Positions 1 through 12,130 of a DNA stretch of 64,000 nt are shown here, in pieces. This stretch comes from Penium margaritaceum (lineage: Eukaryota > Streptophyta > Zygnematophyceae > Desmidiales > Peniaceae), in contig SZWC01000032.1 in the NCBI GenBank assembly GCA_023375785.1, positions 745,566-809,565 on the forward strand, given 5' to 3'. The notes under the pieces were generated by a model that was not told the origin of the DNA, ran no database searches, and saw only the letters and a list, made by a program, of their open reading frames with translations. How positions within the stretch are numbered: the stretch's first letter is position 1; every line of letters starts with the position of its first letter. Both the position numbers and the translations under genes were made by a program.

Positions 1-160
1 CCCCCCACGGCTTAGGCTCGAAGGTAGAGTTGAGGTATCACAACACGCCCCCCACCCCCTAGGTCGCAAGCCTATTCTATATTGCGCGTACGAGGATTCA
101 AACCTAGGACCTATCGCTCCAGAATCTAGCTCTATAAGCACTAAGCCAACTCGCACGGTG
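1..160 (-). mobile_element. tRNA-derived SINE-like segment, copy 1
   Basis: On the minus strand this segment carries a good pol III internal promoter. The A box TGGCTTAGTGC lies at 138-148 and the B box GGTTTGAATCC at 94-104. The two start 44 nt apart, the spacing found in tRNA genes. A 5' stretch before the A box and a C/G-rich non-tRNA body (plus-strand 1-60) complete a SINE-like layout. The left end coincides with the window edge. It is not a working tRNA gene because the paired arms are poor. Plant SINEs usually have this tRNA-like head; the exact family is not recognised. Confidence 0.55.
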
Positions 161-375
161 TTCATATGATGTCCAAATGACATTATAAGGGTTTATATGG
201 GTAAAGGGCATAAAATGAGGGGGTGTAATATTAGAGGGTAGTTTTCAAAATTATGAATGATAACAAAGTTAGTTTACTAATAAAAAATTGCCGTAGACGG
301 AATTTCAAAATTTGCAGATTTGAGCTTGAATAACCTCTCAACCATTGCTCCGATTGACAAGCCGTAAGAAGGAAA
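161..375. other. Non-satellite insert sequence beside SINE-like copy 1
   Basis: About 215 bp that do not align with the satellite. The stretch is AT-rich, contains the motif AGTTTTCAAAATTATGAATG, and has no coding signal. It recurs next to SINE-like copy 2 and next to the third insert at 12002. It is therefore part of the same insert, or it is flanking host DNA carried along when the insert was amplified. Satellite resumes near 376 with ACAACACACAGTGAAACTC. The last 40 bp could be very diverged satellite, so this right edge is approximate. Confidence 0.6.
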
Positions 376-972
376 GATGACAACACACAGTGAAACTCTT
401 TTTATGATATTCAGTGACACAAGAATGCTTTGTTTGGCCATTGTGCATGGTAGCCACACCGTGCCACCACTTATCGAAGGTCTTTGTACTTGCTAGTCGA
501 TACCAAGTATTCCCAAACCATTGTTTCTCCCTCTGTCCATTTTTTACTTGTATTATGAGTTGTGAATGTTGACCACACACACGAAACCTCTTTGGTCATG
601 AGCAGCGATGTATGCCTACTTGGGTAGGTCATTGTGCACGATAGCCCCACCGTGCCAATACATACGAAAGATATTTGTACTTGCTAGAAGATACATAGCG
701 TTCTGAAACCATTGTTTCCCCCTCTGACCATTTACGACTCGTGTTATGCATTTTCAACGTTGACCACATGAAGTGAAATGTGTTGGTCATGGTTAGTGAC
801 ATATGCATACTGTGGTTGGTCACTGTGCATTGAAGCCACATTGTGCCACTACATATTGAAGGTATTTGTACTTGCTAGTCAATAACTAGTATTCGCAAAC
901 CATTACCGTCTGCCCTGCCCATTTGTGACTCGTGTTATAATGTGTCAAAGTTTACCACACTTAGTGACATTA
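376..972 (+). repeat. Divergent family A monomers next to insert copy 1
   Basis: Roughly three monomers that clearly belong to family A but carry private variants, such as TTGGGTAGGTCATTGTGCAC and a GAAGTGAAATGTG block. The same variants recur after insert copy 2 (5036-5633) and after the third insert (12131-12735). They mark a long unit, insert plus divergent monomers, that was amplified as one piece. Confidence 0.8.
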
Positions 973-2489
973 TTTGGTCATGGTCAGTGACATATGCCTA
1001 CTTTGGTTGGTCATCGTGCATGGTCTCCACACTGTGCCACAGCGTATTGAAGTCCTTTGTGCTTGCTATTTGATACTTGGTGTTCCCAAACCATTGTTTT
1101 CCCCTCTGCCCGTCTGTGACTTGTATTATGAGTTGTCAACGTTGACCACACACAGCGGTTTACTTTGGTCAAAGGCAGTACATATGCCTACTTTTGTCGG
1201 TCATTGTGCATGGTAGCCACACTGTACTACTACTGACTGAAGGCCATTGTACTTGGTACTTGAGAACCAATATTCGCATAGCATTGTTTCCTCTCCTGAC
1301 CGTTTGTGACTCGTGTTATGGTTGGTTAACGTTGACCACCCATATTGAAATTCTCTGGACATCATCTCACATATGCCTAGTTTGGTTGTTTGGTGTGCAT
1401 ATTAGCCACATCGTGCCACTACGTATTTAAGTTCTTTGTCCTTTCTAGTCGACACATAGTCTTCCCAAACCATTGTCTCTCCCTCTGACCATTTGTGACT
1501 CGTGTTATGAGTTGTCAATATTGACCACACATATTGGACTTCTTCGGTCGTGTTCTGTGACTTCTGCATCCTTTGGTTGGTCATTCTTCACGCTAGCCAT
1601 ACCGTGCCACTACTTGTTGAAGGTCTTTGGACTTGCTAGTTGATAACTAGTGTTCCCAACCCATTGTTTTCCCCTCTGACCATTTGTGAATCGTGTTATG
1701 CCTTTTCAACGTTTACCACATGAAGTGAAATTTGTTGGTCATGGTTCGTGACATATGCATACTTTGGTTGGTCACTATGCATTGAAGCCACATTGTCCCA
1801 CTACATATTGAAGGTATTTGTACTTGCTAGTCGATAACTAGTATTCACAAACCATTATCTTCCACCCTGACCATTTGTGACTCGTGTTATGAGTTGTCAA
1901 AGTTTACCACACTTAGTGACATTATTTGGTCATGGTCAGTGACATATGCCTACTTTGGTTGGACATCGTGCATGGCCTCCACACTGTGCCACAACGTATT
2001 GAAGCCCCTTGTGCTTGCTTTTTGATACTTGGTGTTCCCAAACCATTATTTCCACCTCTGACCATTTGTGACTCGTATTATGAGTTGTCAACGTTGACCA
2101 CACACAGCGGATTTCTTTGGTCAAAGGCAGAACATATGCCTAAATTGGTCGGTCATTGTGCGTGGTAGCCACACCGTGCTACTACTGATTGAAGGTCGTT
2201 GTACTTGGTAGTTGAGAACCGATATTTCCATAGCATTATTTAATCTCCCGACCGTTTGTGACTCGAGTTATGGTTGGTCAACGTTGACCACCCATATTGA
2301 AATTCTCTGGACATCATCTGACATATGCCTAGTCTGGTTGTTTGGTGTGCATATTAGCCACACTGTGCCACTGCGTGTTGAAGTTATTTGTCCTTTCTAG
2401 TCAATACATAGGCTTCTTAAACCATTGTCTCTCCCTCTGACCATTTGTGACTCGTGTTATGGTTGGTCAACGTTGACCACCCATATTGA

Positions 2490-2685
2490 AATTCTGTGGT
2501 CATGATCAGTGACATATGCCTACTTTGGTTGGTCATCGTGCATGCCCTCCACACAGTGCCACAACGTATTGAAGCCCCTTGTACTTGCTATTTGATACTT
2601 GGTGTTCCCAAACCATTCTTTCCCCCTCTGACCATTTGTGACTCGTGTTATAATGTGTCAAAGTTTACCACACTTAGTGACAGTA
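2490..2685 (+). repeat. HOR irregularity: extra type 1 monomer, types 4 and 5 missing
   Basis: After a type 3 monomer the array goes straight to a type 1-like monomer (GTGGTCATGATCAGTGAC at 2491) and then to the regular type 1 at 2686. The unit is therefore 761 bp, four monomers, instead of about 952. The join looks like an out-of-register exchange between monomer types. Confidence 0.8.
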
Positions 2686-4651
2686 TTTGGTCATGGTCAG
2701 TGACATATGCCTACTTTGGTTGGTCATCGTGCATGGCCTCCACACTGTGCCACAATGTAATGAAGCCCCTTGTGCTTGCTATTTGATACTTGGTGTTACC
2801 AAACCATTATTTCCCCCTCTGACCATTTGTGACTCGTATTATGAGTTGTCACCGTTGACCACACACAGCGGATTTCTTTGGTCAAAGGCAGCACATATGC
2901 CTACTTTGGTCAGTCATTGTGCATGGTAGCCACACCGTGCTACAGCTGACTGAAGGTCGTTGTACTTGGTAGTTGATAACCGATATTCCCATGGCATTGT
3001 TTCATCTCCTGACCGTTGGTGACTCATGTTATGGTTGGTCAACATTGACCACCCATATTGAAATTCTGTGGACATCATCTCACATATGCCTAGTCTGGTT
3101 GTTTGGTGTGCATATTAGCCACACCGTGCCACTACACATTGAAGTTATTTGTCCTTTATAGTCATCACATAGGCTTCTTAAACCATTATCTCTCCCTCTG
3201 ACCATTTGTGACTCGTCTTACAAGTTGTCAATGTTGACCACACATAGTGGAATTATTCGGTCGTAGTCAGTGATGTATGCATCATTTGGTTGGTCATTGT
3301 GCACGCAAGCCATACCGTGCCACTGCTTGTTGAAGGTCTTTGTACTTGCTAGTTGATAACTAGTGTTCCCAACCCATTGTTTTCCCGTCTGACCATTTGT
3401 GACTCATGTTATGCATTTTCAACGTTGACCACACACTGTGAAATCCTTTTGGTAATGGGTTATGACATATGCATACTTTGGTTTGACACCGTGCATTGAA
3501 GCCACGTTGTGCCGCAACATATGGAAGATATTTGTACTTGCTAGTCGATAACTAGTATTGAGAAACCATTACCTTTCACCATGACCATTTTTGACCCGTG
3601 TTATGAACTGTCAAAGTTTACCACACTTAGTGACAGTATTTGGTCATGGTCAGTGACATATGCCTAATTTGGTTGGTCATCGTGCATGGCCTCCACACCG
3701 TGCCACAACATATTGAAGCCCATTGTGCTTGCTATTTGATACTTGGTGTTCCCAAACCATTATTTCCCCCTCTGACCATTTGTGACTCGTATTATGAGTT
3801 GTCAACGATGACCACACACAGCGGAATTCTTTGGTCAAAGGCAGTACGTATGCCTAATTTGGTCGGTCATTGTGCATGGTAGCCAAAGCCTGCTACTACT
3901 GACTGAAGGTCGTTTTACTTGGTAATTGAGAACCAATATTTCCATAGCATTCTTTCATATCCTGACCGTTTGTGACTCGTGGTATGGTTGGTCAACATTG
4001 ACCACCCATGTTGAAATTCTCTGGACATCATTTGACATATGCCTAGTCTGGTTGTTTGGTGAGCATATTAGCCACACCGTGCCACTGTGTGTTGAAGTTA
4101 TGAGTCCTTTCTAGTCAATACATAGGCTTCTTAAACCATTGTCTCTCCCTCTGACCATTTGTGACTCGTGTTACGAGTTGTCAATGCTGACCACACATAG
4201 TGGACTTATTCGGTCTCAGTCAGTGACGTATGCATCCTTTGGTTGATCACTTTGCACGCTAGCCATACCGTGCCATTGCTTGTTGGAGGTCTTTGTACTT
4301 GCTAGTTGATAACTAGTGGTCCCAAGCCATTGTTTTCCCCTCTGACCATTTGTGACTCATGTTATGTGTTTTCAACGTTGACCACACACTGAAAAATTCT
4401 TTTGGTCATGGTTTGTGACATATGCATACTTTGGTTGGTTACTGTGCATTGAAGCCACATTATGCCACTACATATTGAAGGCATTTGTACTTGCTAGTCA
4501 ATAAATAGTAATCAAAAACCATTACCTTCCACTCTGACCATTTGTGACCCGTGTTATGAGTTGTCAAAGTTTACCACACTTAGTGACAGTATTTGGTCAT
4601 GGTCAGTGACATATGCCTACTTTGGTTGGTCATCGTGCATGGTCTCCACAC

Positions 4652-4652
4652 N
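4652..4652. other. Single N at an assembly join
   Basis: It lies exactly where a type 1 monomer meets SINE-like copy 2. Similar single Ns are at 11348 (inside a monomer, with a few bases missing), 24767 (within a monomer) and 29631 (monomer phase jumps). They look like contig joins, not ambiguous reads. Confidence 0.8.
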
Positions 4653-4822
4653 CCCCCCTACCCCCCACGGCTTAGGCTCGAAGGTAGAGTTGAGGTATCA
4701 CAACACGACTGCCCCCCCCCCAGGTCGCGAGCCAATTCTATATTGCGCGTACGAGGATTCCAACCTAGGACCTATTGTTCCAGAATCTAGCTCTATAAGC
4801 ACTAAGCCAACTCGCACGGTGT
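4653..4822 (-). mobile_element. tRNA-derived SINE-like segment, copy 2
   Basis: The second copy of the segment at 1-160. The minus-strand A box is at 4799-4809 and a B-box variant GGTTGGAATCC at 4755-4765, again 44 nt apart. The left edge meets a single N at 4652 directly after a type 1 satellite monomer, so the true left junction is an assembly join and cannot be trusted. The right side continues into the same AT-rich non-satellite sequence as copy 1. Confidence 0.55.
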
Positions 4823-5035
4823 TCATATGATGTCCAAATGACATTATAAGGGTTCCTATGGGTAAAGGGTATAAAATAAGGGGGTGTAGTATTAGAGGGT
4901 AGTTTTCAAAATTATGAATGATAACAAAGTTAGTCTATTCATAAAAATTTGATGTTGACGGAATTTCAAATTTTGCAAAATTGAGCTTGAATAACCTCTC
5001 AACCATTGCTCCGATGGACCAGCCGTAAGAAGGAA
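4823..5035. other. Non-satellite insert sequence beside SINE-like copy 2
   Basis: This matches 161-375 over its whole length at a constant offset of about 4660, with only scattered substitutions. No gene is seen. Satellite resumes near 5037. Confidence 0.6.
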
Positions 5036-6119
5036 AGTTGACAACACACAGTGAAACTCTTTTTATGATATTCAGTGACACAATAATGCTTTGGTTGGTC
5101 ATTACGCATGGTAGCCACACCGTGCCACCACTTATCGAAGGTCTTTGTACTTGCTAGTCGATACCAAGTATTCCCAAACCATTGTTTCTCCCTCTGCCCA
5201 TTTTTTTCTTGTATAATGAGTTGTGATTGTTGACCACACACACAAAACCTCTTTGGTCATGAGCAGTGATGTATGCCTACTTGGGTAGGTCATTGTGCAC
5301 GGTAGCCCCACCGTGCCAATACATACAAAAGATATTTGTACTTGCTAGAAGATACATAGCGTTTTGAAACCATTGTTTCCCCCTCTGACCATTTGTGACT
5401 CGTGTTATGCGTTTTCAACGTTGACCACATGAAGTGAAATGTGTTGGTCATGGTTAGTGACATATGCATACTTTGGTTGGTCACGGTGCATTGAAGCCAC
5501 ATTGTGCCACTACATGTTGAGGGTATTTGTACTTGCTAGTCAATAACTAGTATTCACAAACCATTACCGTCCACCCTGCCCATTTGTGACTCGTGTTATA
5601 AGGTGTCAAAGTTTACCAAACTTAGTGAAATTATTTGGTCATGGTCAGTGACATATGCCTACTTTGGTTGGTCATCGTGCATGGTCTCCACACTGTGCCA
5701 CAGCGTATTGAAGCCCCTTGTGCTTGCTATTTGATACTTGGTGTTCCCAAACCATTGTTTTCCCCTCTGACCATTTGTGACTTGTATTATGAGTTGTCAA
5801 CGTTGACCACACACAGTGGATTTCTTTGGTCAAAGGCAGTACATATGCCTACTTTGGTCGGTCATTGTGCATGGTAGCCACACTGTGCTACTATTGACTA
5901 AAGGTCGTTGTACTTGGTATTTGAGAACCAATATTCACATAGCGTTGTTTCCTCTCCTGACTGTTTGTGACTCGTGTTATGGTTGGTCAACGTTGACCAC
6001 CCATATTGAAACTCTCTGGTCATGATCAGTGACATATGCCTAGTTTGGTTGTTTGGTGTGCATATTAGCCACACCGTGCCACTACGTTTTGAAGTTCTTT
6101 GTCCTTTCTAGTCGATACA

Positions 6120-6135
6120 TAGTGGACCACACATA
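6120..6135 (+). repeat. Satellite deletion junction
   Basis: The sequence GATACATAG runs directly into TGGACCACACATAGTGG. About 59 bp present in the equivalent place in other HORs are missing, which accounts for the short 893-bp HOR between the type 1 monomers at 5634 and 6527. Confidence 0.75.
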
Positions 6136-7409
6136 GTGGACTTCTTTGGTCGTATTCAGTGACGTATGCATCCTTTGGTTGGTCATTGTGCACGCTAGCC
6201 ATACCGTGCCACTACTTGTTGAAGGTCTTTGTACTTGCTAGTTGATAACTAGTGTTCCCAACCCATTGTTTTCCCATCTGACCATTTGTGACTCGTGTTA
6301 TGCATTTTCAACGTTTACCACATGAAGTGAAGTTTGTTGGTCATGGTTCGTGACATATGCATACTTTGGTTGGTCACTGTGCATTGAAGCCACATTGTGC
6401 TACTACATATTGAAGGTATTTGTACTTGCTAGTCGATAACTAGTAATCACAAACCATTACCTTCCACCCTGACCATTTGTGACCCATGTTATGAGTTGTC
6501 AAAGCTTACCACGCTTAGTGACATTATTTGGTCATGGTCTGTGACATATGCCCACTTTGGTTGGTCATCGTGCATGGTCTCCACACCGTGCCACAACACA
6601 TTGAATCCCCTTTTGCTTGCTATGTCATACTTGGTAATCCCGAACCATTGTTTCCCCCTCTGATCATTTGTGACTCGTACTATGAGTTACCAGCGTTGAC
6701 CACACAAAGCGGATTTCTTTGGTCAAAGGCAGTACATATGCCTACTTTGGTCGGTCATTGTGCATGGTAGCCACACCGTGCTACTACTGACTGAAGGTCG
6801 TTGTACTTGGTAGTTGATAACCGATATTCCCATGGCATTGTTTCCTCTCCTGATTGTTTGTGACTCGTGTTATGATTGGTCAACGTTCACCACCCATATT
6901 GGAATTCTCTGGACATCATCTCACATATGCCTAGTCTGGTTTTTTGGTGTGCATATTAGCCACACCGTGCCACTACGTATTGAAGTTCTTTGTCCTTTCT
7001 AGTCAGTACATAGGCTTCTTAAACCATTGTCTCTCCCTCTGACCATTTGTGACTCGTGTTACGAGTTTTGAATGTTGACCATACATAGTGGAATTATTCG
7101 GTCGTAGTGAGTGACGTATGCATCCTTTGGTTGGTCACTGTCCACAGTAGCCATACCGTGCCACTGCTTGTTGAAGGTCTTTGTACTTGCTAGTTGATAA
7201 CTAGTGTTCCCAAACCACTGTTTCCCCCTCTGACCATTTGTGACTCATGTTATGCGTTTTCAACGTTGACCACACACAGTGAAATTCTTTTGGTCGTGGT
7301 TTGTGACATATGCATACTTTGGTTTGTCACTCTGCATTGAAGCCACATTGTGCCACTACATATGGAAGGTATTTGTACTTGCTAGTCAATAGCTAGTATT
7401 GACAAACCA

Positions 7410-9512
7410 TTACCTTCCACCCTGACCATTTGTGACCCGTGTTATGAGTTGTCAAAGTTTACCACACTCAGTGACATTATTTGGTCATGGTCAGTGACAT
7501 GTGCCTACTTTGGTTGGTCATCGTGCATGGCCTCCACATCGTGCCACAACGTATTGAAGCCCTTGTGCTTTCTATTTGATACTTGGTGTTCCCAAACCAT
7601 TCTTTCCCCCTATGACCATTTGTGACTCGTATTATGAGTTGTCAACGTCGACCACACACAGCGGATTTCTTTGGTCAAAGGCAATACATATGCCTACTTT
7701 GGTCAGCCATTGTGCATGGTAGCCACACCGTGCTAGTACTGACTGAAGGTCGTTGTACTTGGTAGTTGATAACCGATATTTCCATAACATTGTTTCATCT
7801 CCTGACCGTTTGTGACTCGTGTTATGGTTGGTCAGCGTTGACTACCCATATTGAAATTATTAGCACATCATCTGACATATGCCTAGTCTGGTTGTTTGGT
7901 GTGCATATTAGCCACACCATGCCACTGCGTGTTGAAGTTATCTGTCCTTTCTAGTCAATACATAGGCTTCTTAAACCATTGTCTCTCCCTCTGACCATAT
8001 GTGACTCGTGTTACGAGTTGTCAACGTTGACCACACATAGTGGATTTTTTCAGTCTCAGTCAGTGACGTGTGCATCCTTTGGTTGGTCACAGTGCACGCT
8101 AGCCATACCGTGCCACTGCTTGTTGAAGGTATGTGTACTTGCTATTTGATAACTAGTGTTCCCAAACCATTGTTTCCCCCTCTGAGCATTTGTGACTCAT
8201 GTTATGCGTTTCCAGCATTGACCACACACTGTGAAATTCTTCTGGTCATGGTTTGTGACATATGCATACTTTGGTTGCTCACTGTGCATTGAAGCCACAT
8301 TGTGCCACTACATATTGAAGGTATTTTTCCTTGCTAGTCGATAACCAGTAATCACAAACCATTCCCTTCCACCCTGACCATTTCTGACCAGTGTTATGAG
8401 TTGTCAAAGTTTACCACACTCAGTGACATTATTTGGTCATGGTCAGTGACATGTGCCTACTTTGGTTGGTCATCATGCATGGTCTCCACACCTCGCCACA
8501 ACTCATTGAAGCCCCTTGTGCTTGCTATGTGATACTTGGTATTTCCAAACCATTGTTTCCCCCTCTTACCATTTGTGACTCGTATTATGAGTTGCCAGCG
8601 TTGACCACACAAAGCGGATTTCAGGCAGTACATATGCCTGCTTTGGTCGGTCATTGTGCATGGTAGCCAAACCGTGCTACTACTGACTGAAGATCGTTGT
8701 ACCTGGTAGTTGAGAACTGATATTCCCATGGCGTTGTTTCCTCTCCTGACTGTTTGTGACTCGTGTTATTGTTGGTCAACGTTGACCACCCATATTGAAA
8801 CTCGCTGGACATCATCTCACATATGCCTAGTCTGGTTGTTTGGTGTGCATATTAGCCACACCGTGCCACTACGTATTGAAGTTATTTGTCCTTTATAGTC
8901 AATACATAGGCTTCTTAAACCATTGTCTCTCCCTCTGACCATTTGTGAATCGTCTTATGAGTTGTCAATGTTGACCACACATAGTGGAATTATTCGGTCG
9001 TAGTCAGTGACGTATGCATCAGTTAAGTGGTCACTGTGCACACTAGCCATACCGTGCCACTGCTTGTTGAAGGTCTTTGTACTTGCTAGTTGATAACTAG
9101 TGTTCCCAATCCATTGTTTTCCCGTCAGACCGTTTGTGACTCATGTTATGCGTTTTCAACGTTGACCACACACTGTGAACTTATTTTGGTCATGGTGTAT
9201 GACATATGTATACTTTGGTTTGTCATTGTGCATAGAAGCCACATTGTGCCACTACATATGGAAGGTATTTGTACTTGCTAGTCAATAACTAGTATTGACA
9301 AACCATTACCTTCCACCCTGACCATTTGTGACCCGTGTTATGAGTTGTCAAAGTTTACCACACTTAGTGACAGTATTTGGTCATGGTAAGTGACATATGC
9401 CTACTTTGGTTGGTCATCGTGCATGGCCTCCACACCGTGCCACAATGAATTGAAGCCCCTTGTGCTTGCTATTTGATACTTGGTGTTCCCAAACCATTCT
9501 TTCCCCCTGTGA
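7410..9512 (+). repeat. Family A segmental duplication, left copy
   Basis: About 2.1 kb that matches 19308-21410 at one constant offset of 11898, with no net insertion or deletion and only a few dozen scattered substitutions by eye. Both copies share rare variants: the deletion in type 2 (GGATTTCAGGCAGTACATAT at 8614 and 20514), GCCCTTGTGCTTTC at 7559, and CTATTAGCACATC near 7857. Family A sequence continues past 9512 here. The right-hand copy stops at that equivalent base against an LTR. Confidence 0.9.
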
Positions 9513-11722
9513 CCATTTGTGACTCGTATAATGAGTTGTCAACGATTACCACACACAGCGGAATTCTTTGGTCAAAGGCAGTACATATGCCTACTTTGGT
9601 CGGTCATTATGCATGGTAGCCACATCGTGCTACTACTGACTGAAGGTCGTTGTACTTGGTAGTTGATAAATGATATTTCCATAGCATTAATTCATCTCCT
9701 GACAATTTGTGACTTGTGTTATGGTTGGTCAACGTTGACCACCCATATTGAAATTCTCTGGACATCATCTGACATATGCCTAGTCTGGTTATTTGGTGTG
9801 CATATTAGCGACACCGTGCCACTGCGTGATGAAGTTATTTGTCCTTTATAGTCAAAAGATAGGCTTCTGAAACCATTGTCTCTCCCTCTGACCATTTGTG
9901 ACTCGTGTTACGAGTTGTCAATGTTGACCACACATAGTGGATTTATTCGGTCTCAGTCCGTGACGTATGCATCCTTTGGTTGGTCACTGTGCACGCTAGC
10001 CATACCGTGCCACTGCTTGTTGAAGGTATGTGTACTTGCTAGTTGATAACTAGTGTTCCCAAACCATTGTTTTCCCCTCTGACCATTTGTGACTCATGTT
10101 ATGCGTTTTCAACGTTGACCACACACTGTGAAATTCTTTTGGTCATGGTTTGTGACATATGCATACTTTGGTTGGTCACTGTGCATTGAAGCCACATTGT
10201 GCCACTACATATTGAAGGTATTTGCAATTGCAAGTCGATAACCAGTAATCACAAACCATTACCTTCCACCTTGACCATTTGTGACCCGTGTTATGAGATG
10301 TCAAAGTTTACCACACTCAGTGACATTATTTGGTCATGGACAGTGACATGTGCCTACTTTGGTTGGTCATCGTGCATGGTCTCCACACCGTGCCACAACT
10401 TATTGAAGCCCCTTGTGCTTGCTATGTGATACTTGGTATTCCCAAACCATTGTTTCCCCCTCTTACCATTTGTGACTCGTATTATGAGTTGCCAGCGTTG
10501 ACCACACAAAGCGGATTTCTTTGGTCAAAGGCAATACATATGCCTACTTTGGTCGGTCATTGTGCATGGTAGCCACACCGTGCTACTACTGACTGAAGGT
10601 CGTTGTACTTGGTAGTTGAGAACCGATATTCCCATTGCATTATTTCCTCTCCTGACCGTTTGTGACTCGTGTTATGGTTGGTCAACGTTGACCACCCATA
10701 TTGAAATTCTCTGGACATCATCTCACATATGCCTAGTCTGGTTGTTTGGTGTTCATATGAGCCACACCGTGCCACTACGTATTGAAGTTATTTGTCCTTT
10801 CTAGTCAATACATAGGCTTCTTAAACCATTGTATCTCCCTCTGACCATTTGTGACTCGTCTTACGAGTTGTCAACGTTGACCACACATATTGGAATTATT
10901 CGGTCGTAGTAAGTGACGTATGCATCATTTGGGTGGTCAATGTGCACGCTAGCCATACCGTGCCACTGCTTGTTGAAGGTCTTTGTACTTGCTAGCAGAT
11001 AACTAGTGTTCCCAAACCATTGTTTTCCCCTCTGACCATTTGTGACTCATGTCATGCGTTTTCAACGTTGACCACACACTGTGAAATTATTTTGGTCATG
11101 GTTTATGACATATGCATACTTTGGTTTGTCACTGTGCATTGAAGCCACATTGTGCCACTACATATGGAAGGTATTTGTACTTGCTAGTCGATAACTAGTA
11201 TTGACAAACCACAACATTCCACCCTGACCATTTGTGACCCGTGTTATGAGTTGTCAAAGTTTACCACACTTAGTGACAGTATTTGGTCATGGTCAGTGAC
11301 ATATGCCTACTTTGGTTGGTCATCGTGCATGGCCTCCACACCGTGCCNCGTATTGAAGCCCCTTGTGCTTGCTATGTGATACTTGGTGTTCCCAAACCAT
11401 TGTTTCCCCCTCTGACCATTTGTGACTCGTATTATGAGCTGCCAGCGTTGACCACACACAGCGGATTTCTTTGGTCAAAGGCAGTACATATGCCTACTTT
11501 GGTCGGTCATTGTGCATGGTAGCCACACCGTGCTACTACTAACTGAAGGTTGTTGTACTTGGGTTGTCAACGTTGACCACACATAGTAAAAATATTTGGT
11601 CATGGTAAGTGATACATGCCTAATCTGGTTGGTCATTGTGCATGGTAGCCACACCGTTCCACTACTTGCTAAAGGCTTTGCACTTGATAGTCCATAAATA
11701 GCAAACTTTTTCTCCCTTTGAC

Positions 11723-11850
11723 ACCAGGTCGGTTTTTGTTCATTTGTTACGCATAGGTGCCTTCACTGGAATACTCCCTCCCACCCCCCATATATGGATG
11801 TTCCATGGACGACCTGGAGGACAGATTTGCGACCGCATTATGACACCCCC
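11723..11850. other. Unique sequence on the left of the third insert
   Basis: Satellite breaks at CTCCCTTTGAC near 11722. About 128 bp of unrelated sequence follow, containing the palindromic CCATATATGG and a C-rich run, before the C-rich edge of the SINE-like segment. Insert copies 1 and 2 lack this stretch because the window edge and an N join lie there. It is the only real view of the left flank of the insert. No family is recognised. Confidence 0.6.
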
Positions 11851-11887
11851 GTACCCCCCCACGGCTTAGGCTCGAAGGTATAGTTGA
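11851..11887 (-). mobile_element. SINE-like segment, third copy, interrupted by gap
   Basis: The C-rich edge and the motif ACGGCTTAGGCTCGAAGGTA match the edge of copies 1 and 2. The rest, including both pol III boxes, falls in the gap that follows. Confidence 0.55.
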
Positions 11888-12001
11888 NNNNNNNNNNNNN
11901 NNNNNNNNNNNNNNNNNNNNNNNNNNNNNNNNNNNNNNNNNNNNNNNNNNNNNNNNNNNNNNNNNNNNNNNNNNNNNNNNNNNNNNNNNNNNNNNNNNNN
12001 N
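11888..12001. other. Assembly gap (114 N) inside the third insert
   Basis: A run of Ns. By comparison with copy 1, about 210 bp are expected between the flanking bases, so the gap length is probably not a true measure. Confidence 0.95.
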
Positions 12002-12130
12002 TTCAAAATTATGAATGATAACAAAGTTAGTTTATTCATACAAATTTGACGTAGACGGAATTTCAAATTTTGCACATTTGAGCTTGAATAACCTCTCAAC
12101 CATTGCTCCGATTGACCAGCCGTAAGAAGG
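12002..12130. other. Non-satellite insert sequence after the gap, third copy
   Basis: This matches 244-375 and 4904-5035 and carries the same TTCAAAATTATGAATGATAA motif. Divergent family A monomers of the same private type follow to about 12735. Confidence 0.65.

Noticed and set aside
70-160. A possible tRNA gene on the minus strand
   Set aside because: A and B boxes are good, but acceptor and anticodon arms do not pair well and the copies lie inside an amplified insert. SINE-like origin fits better.
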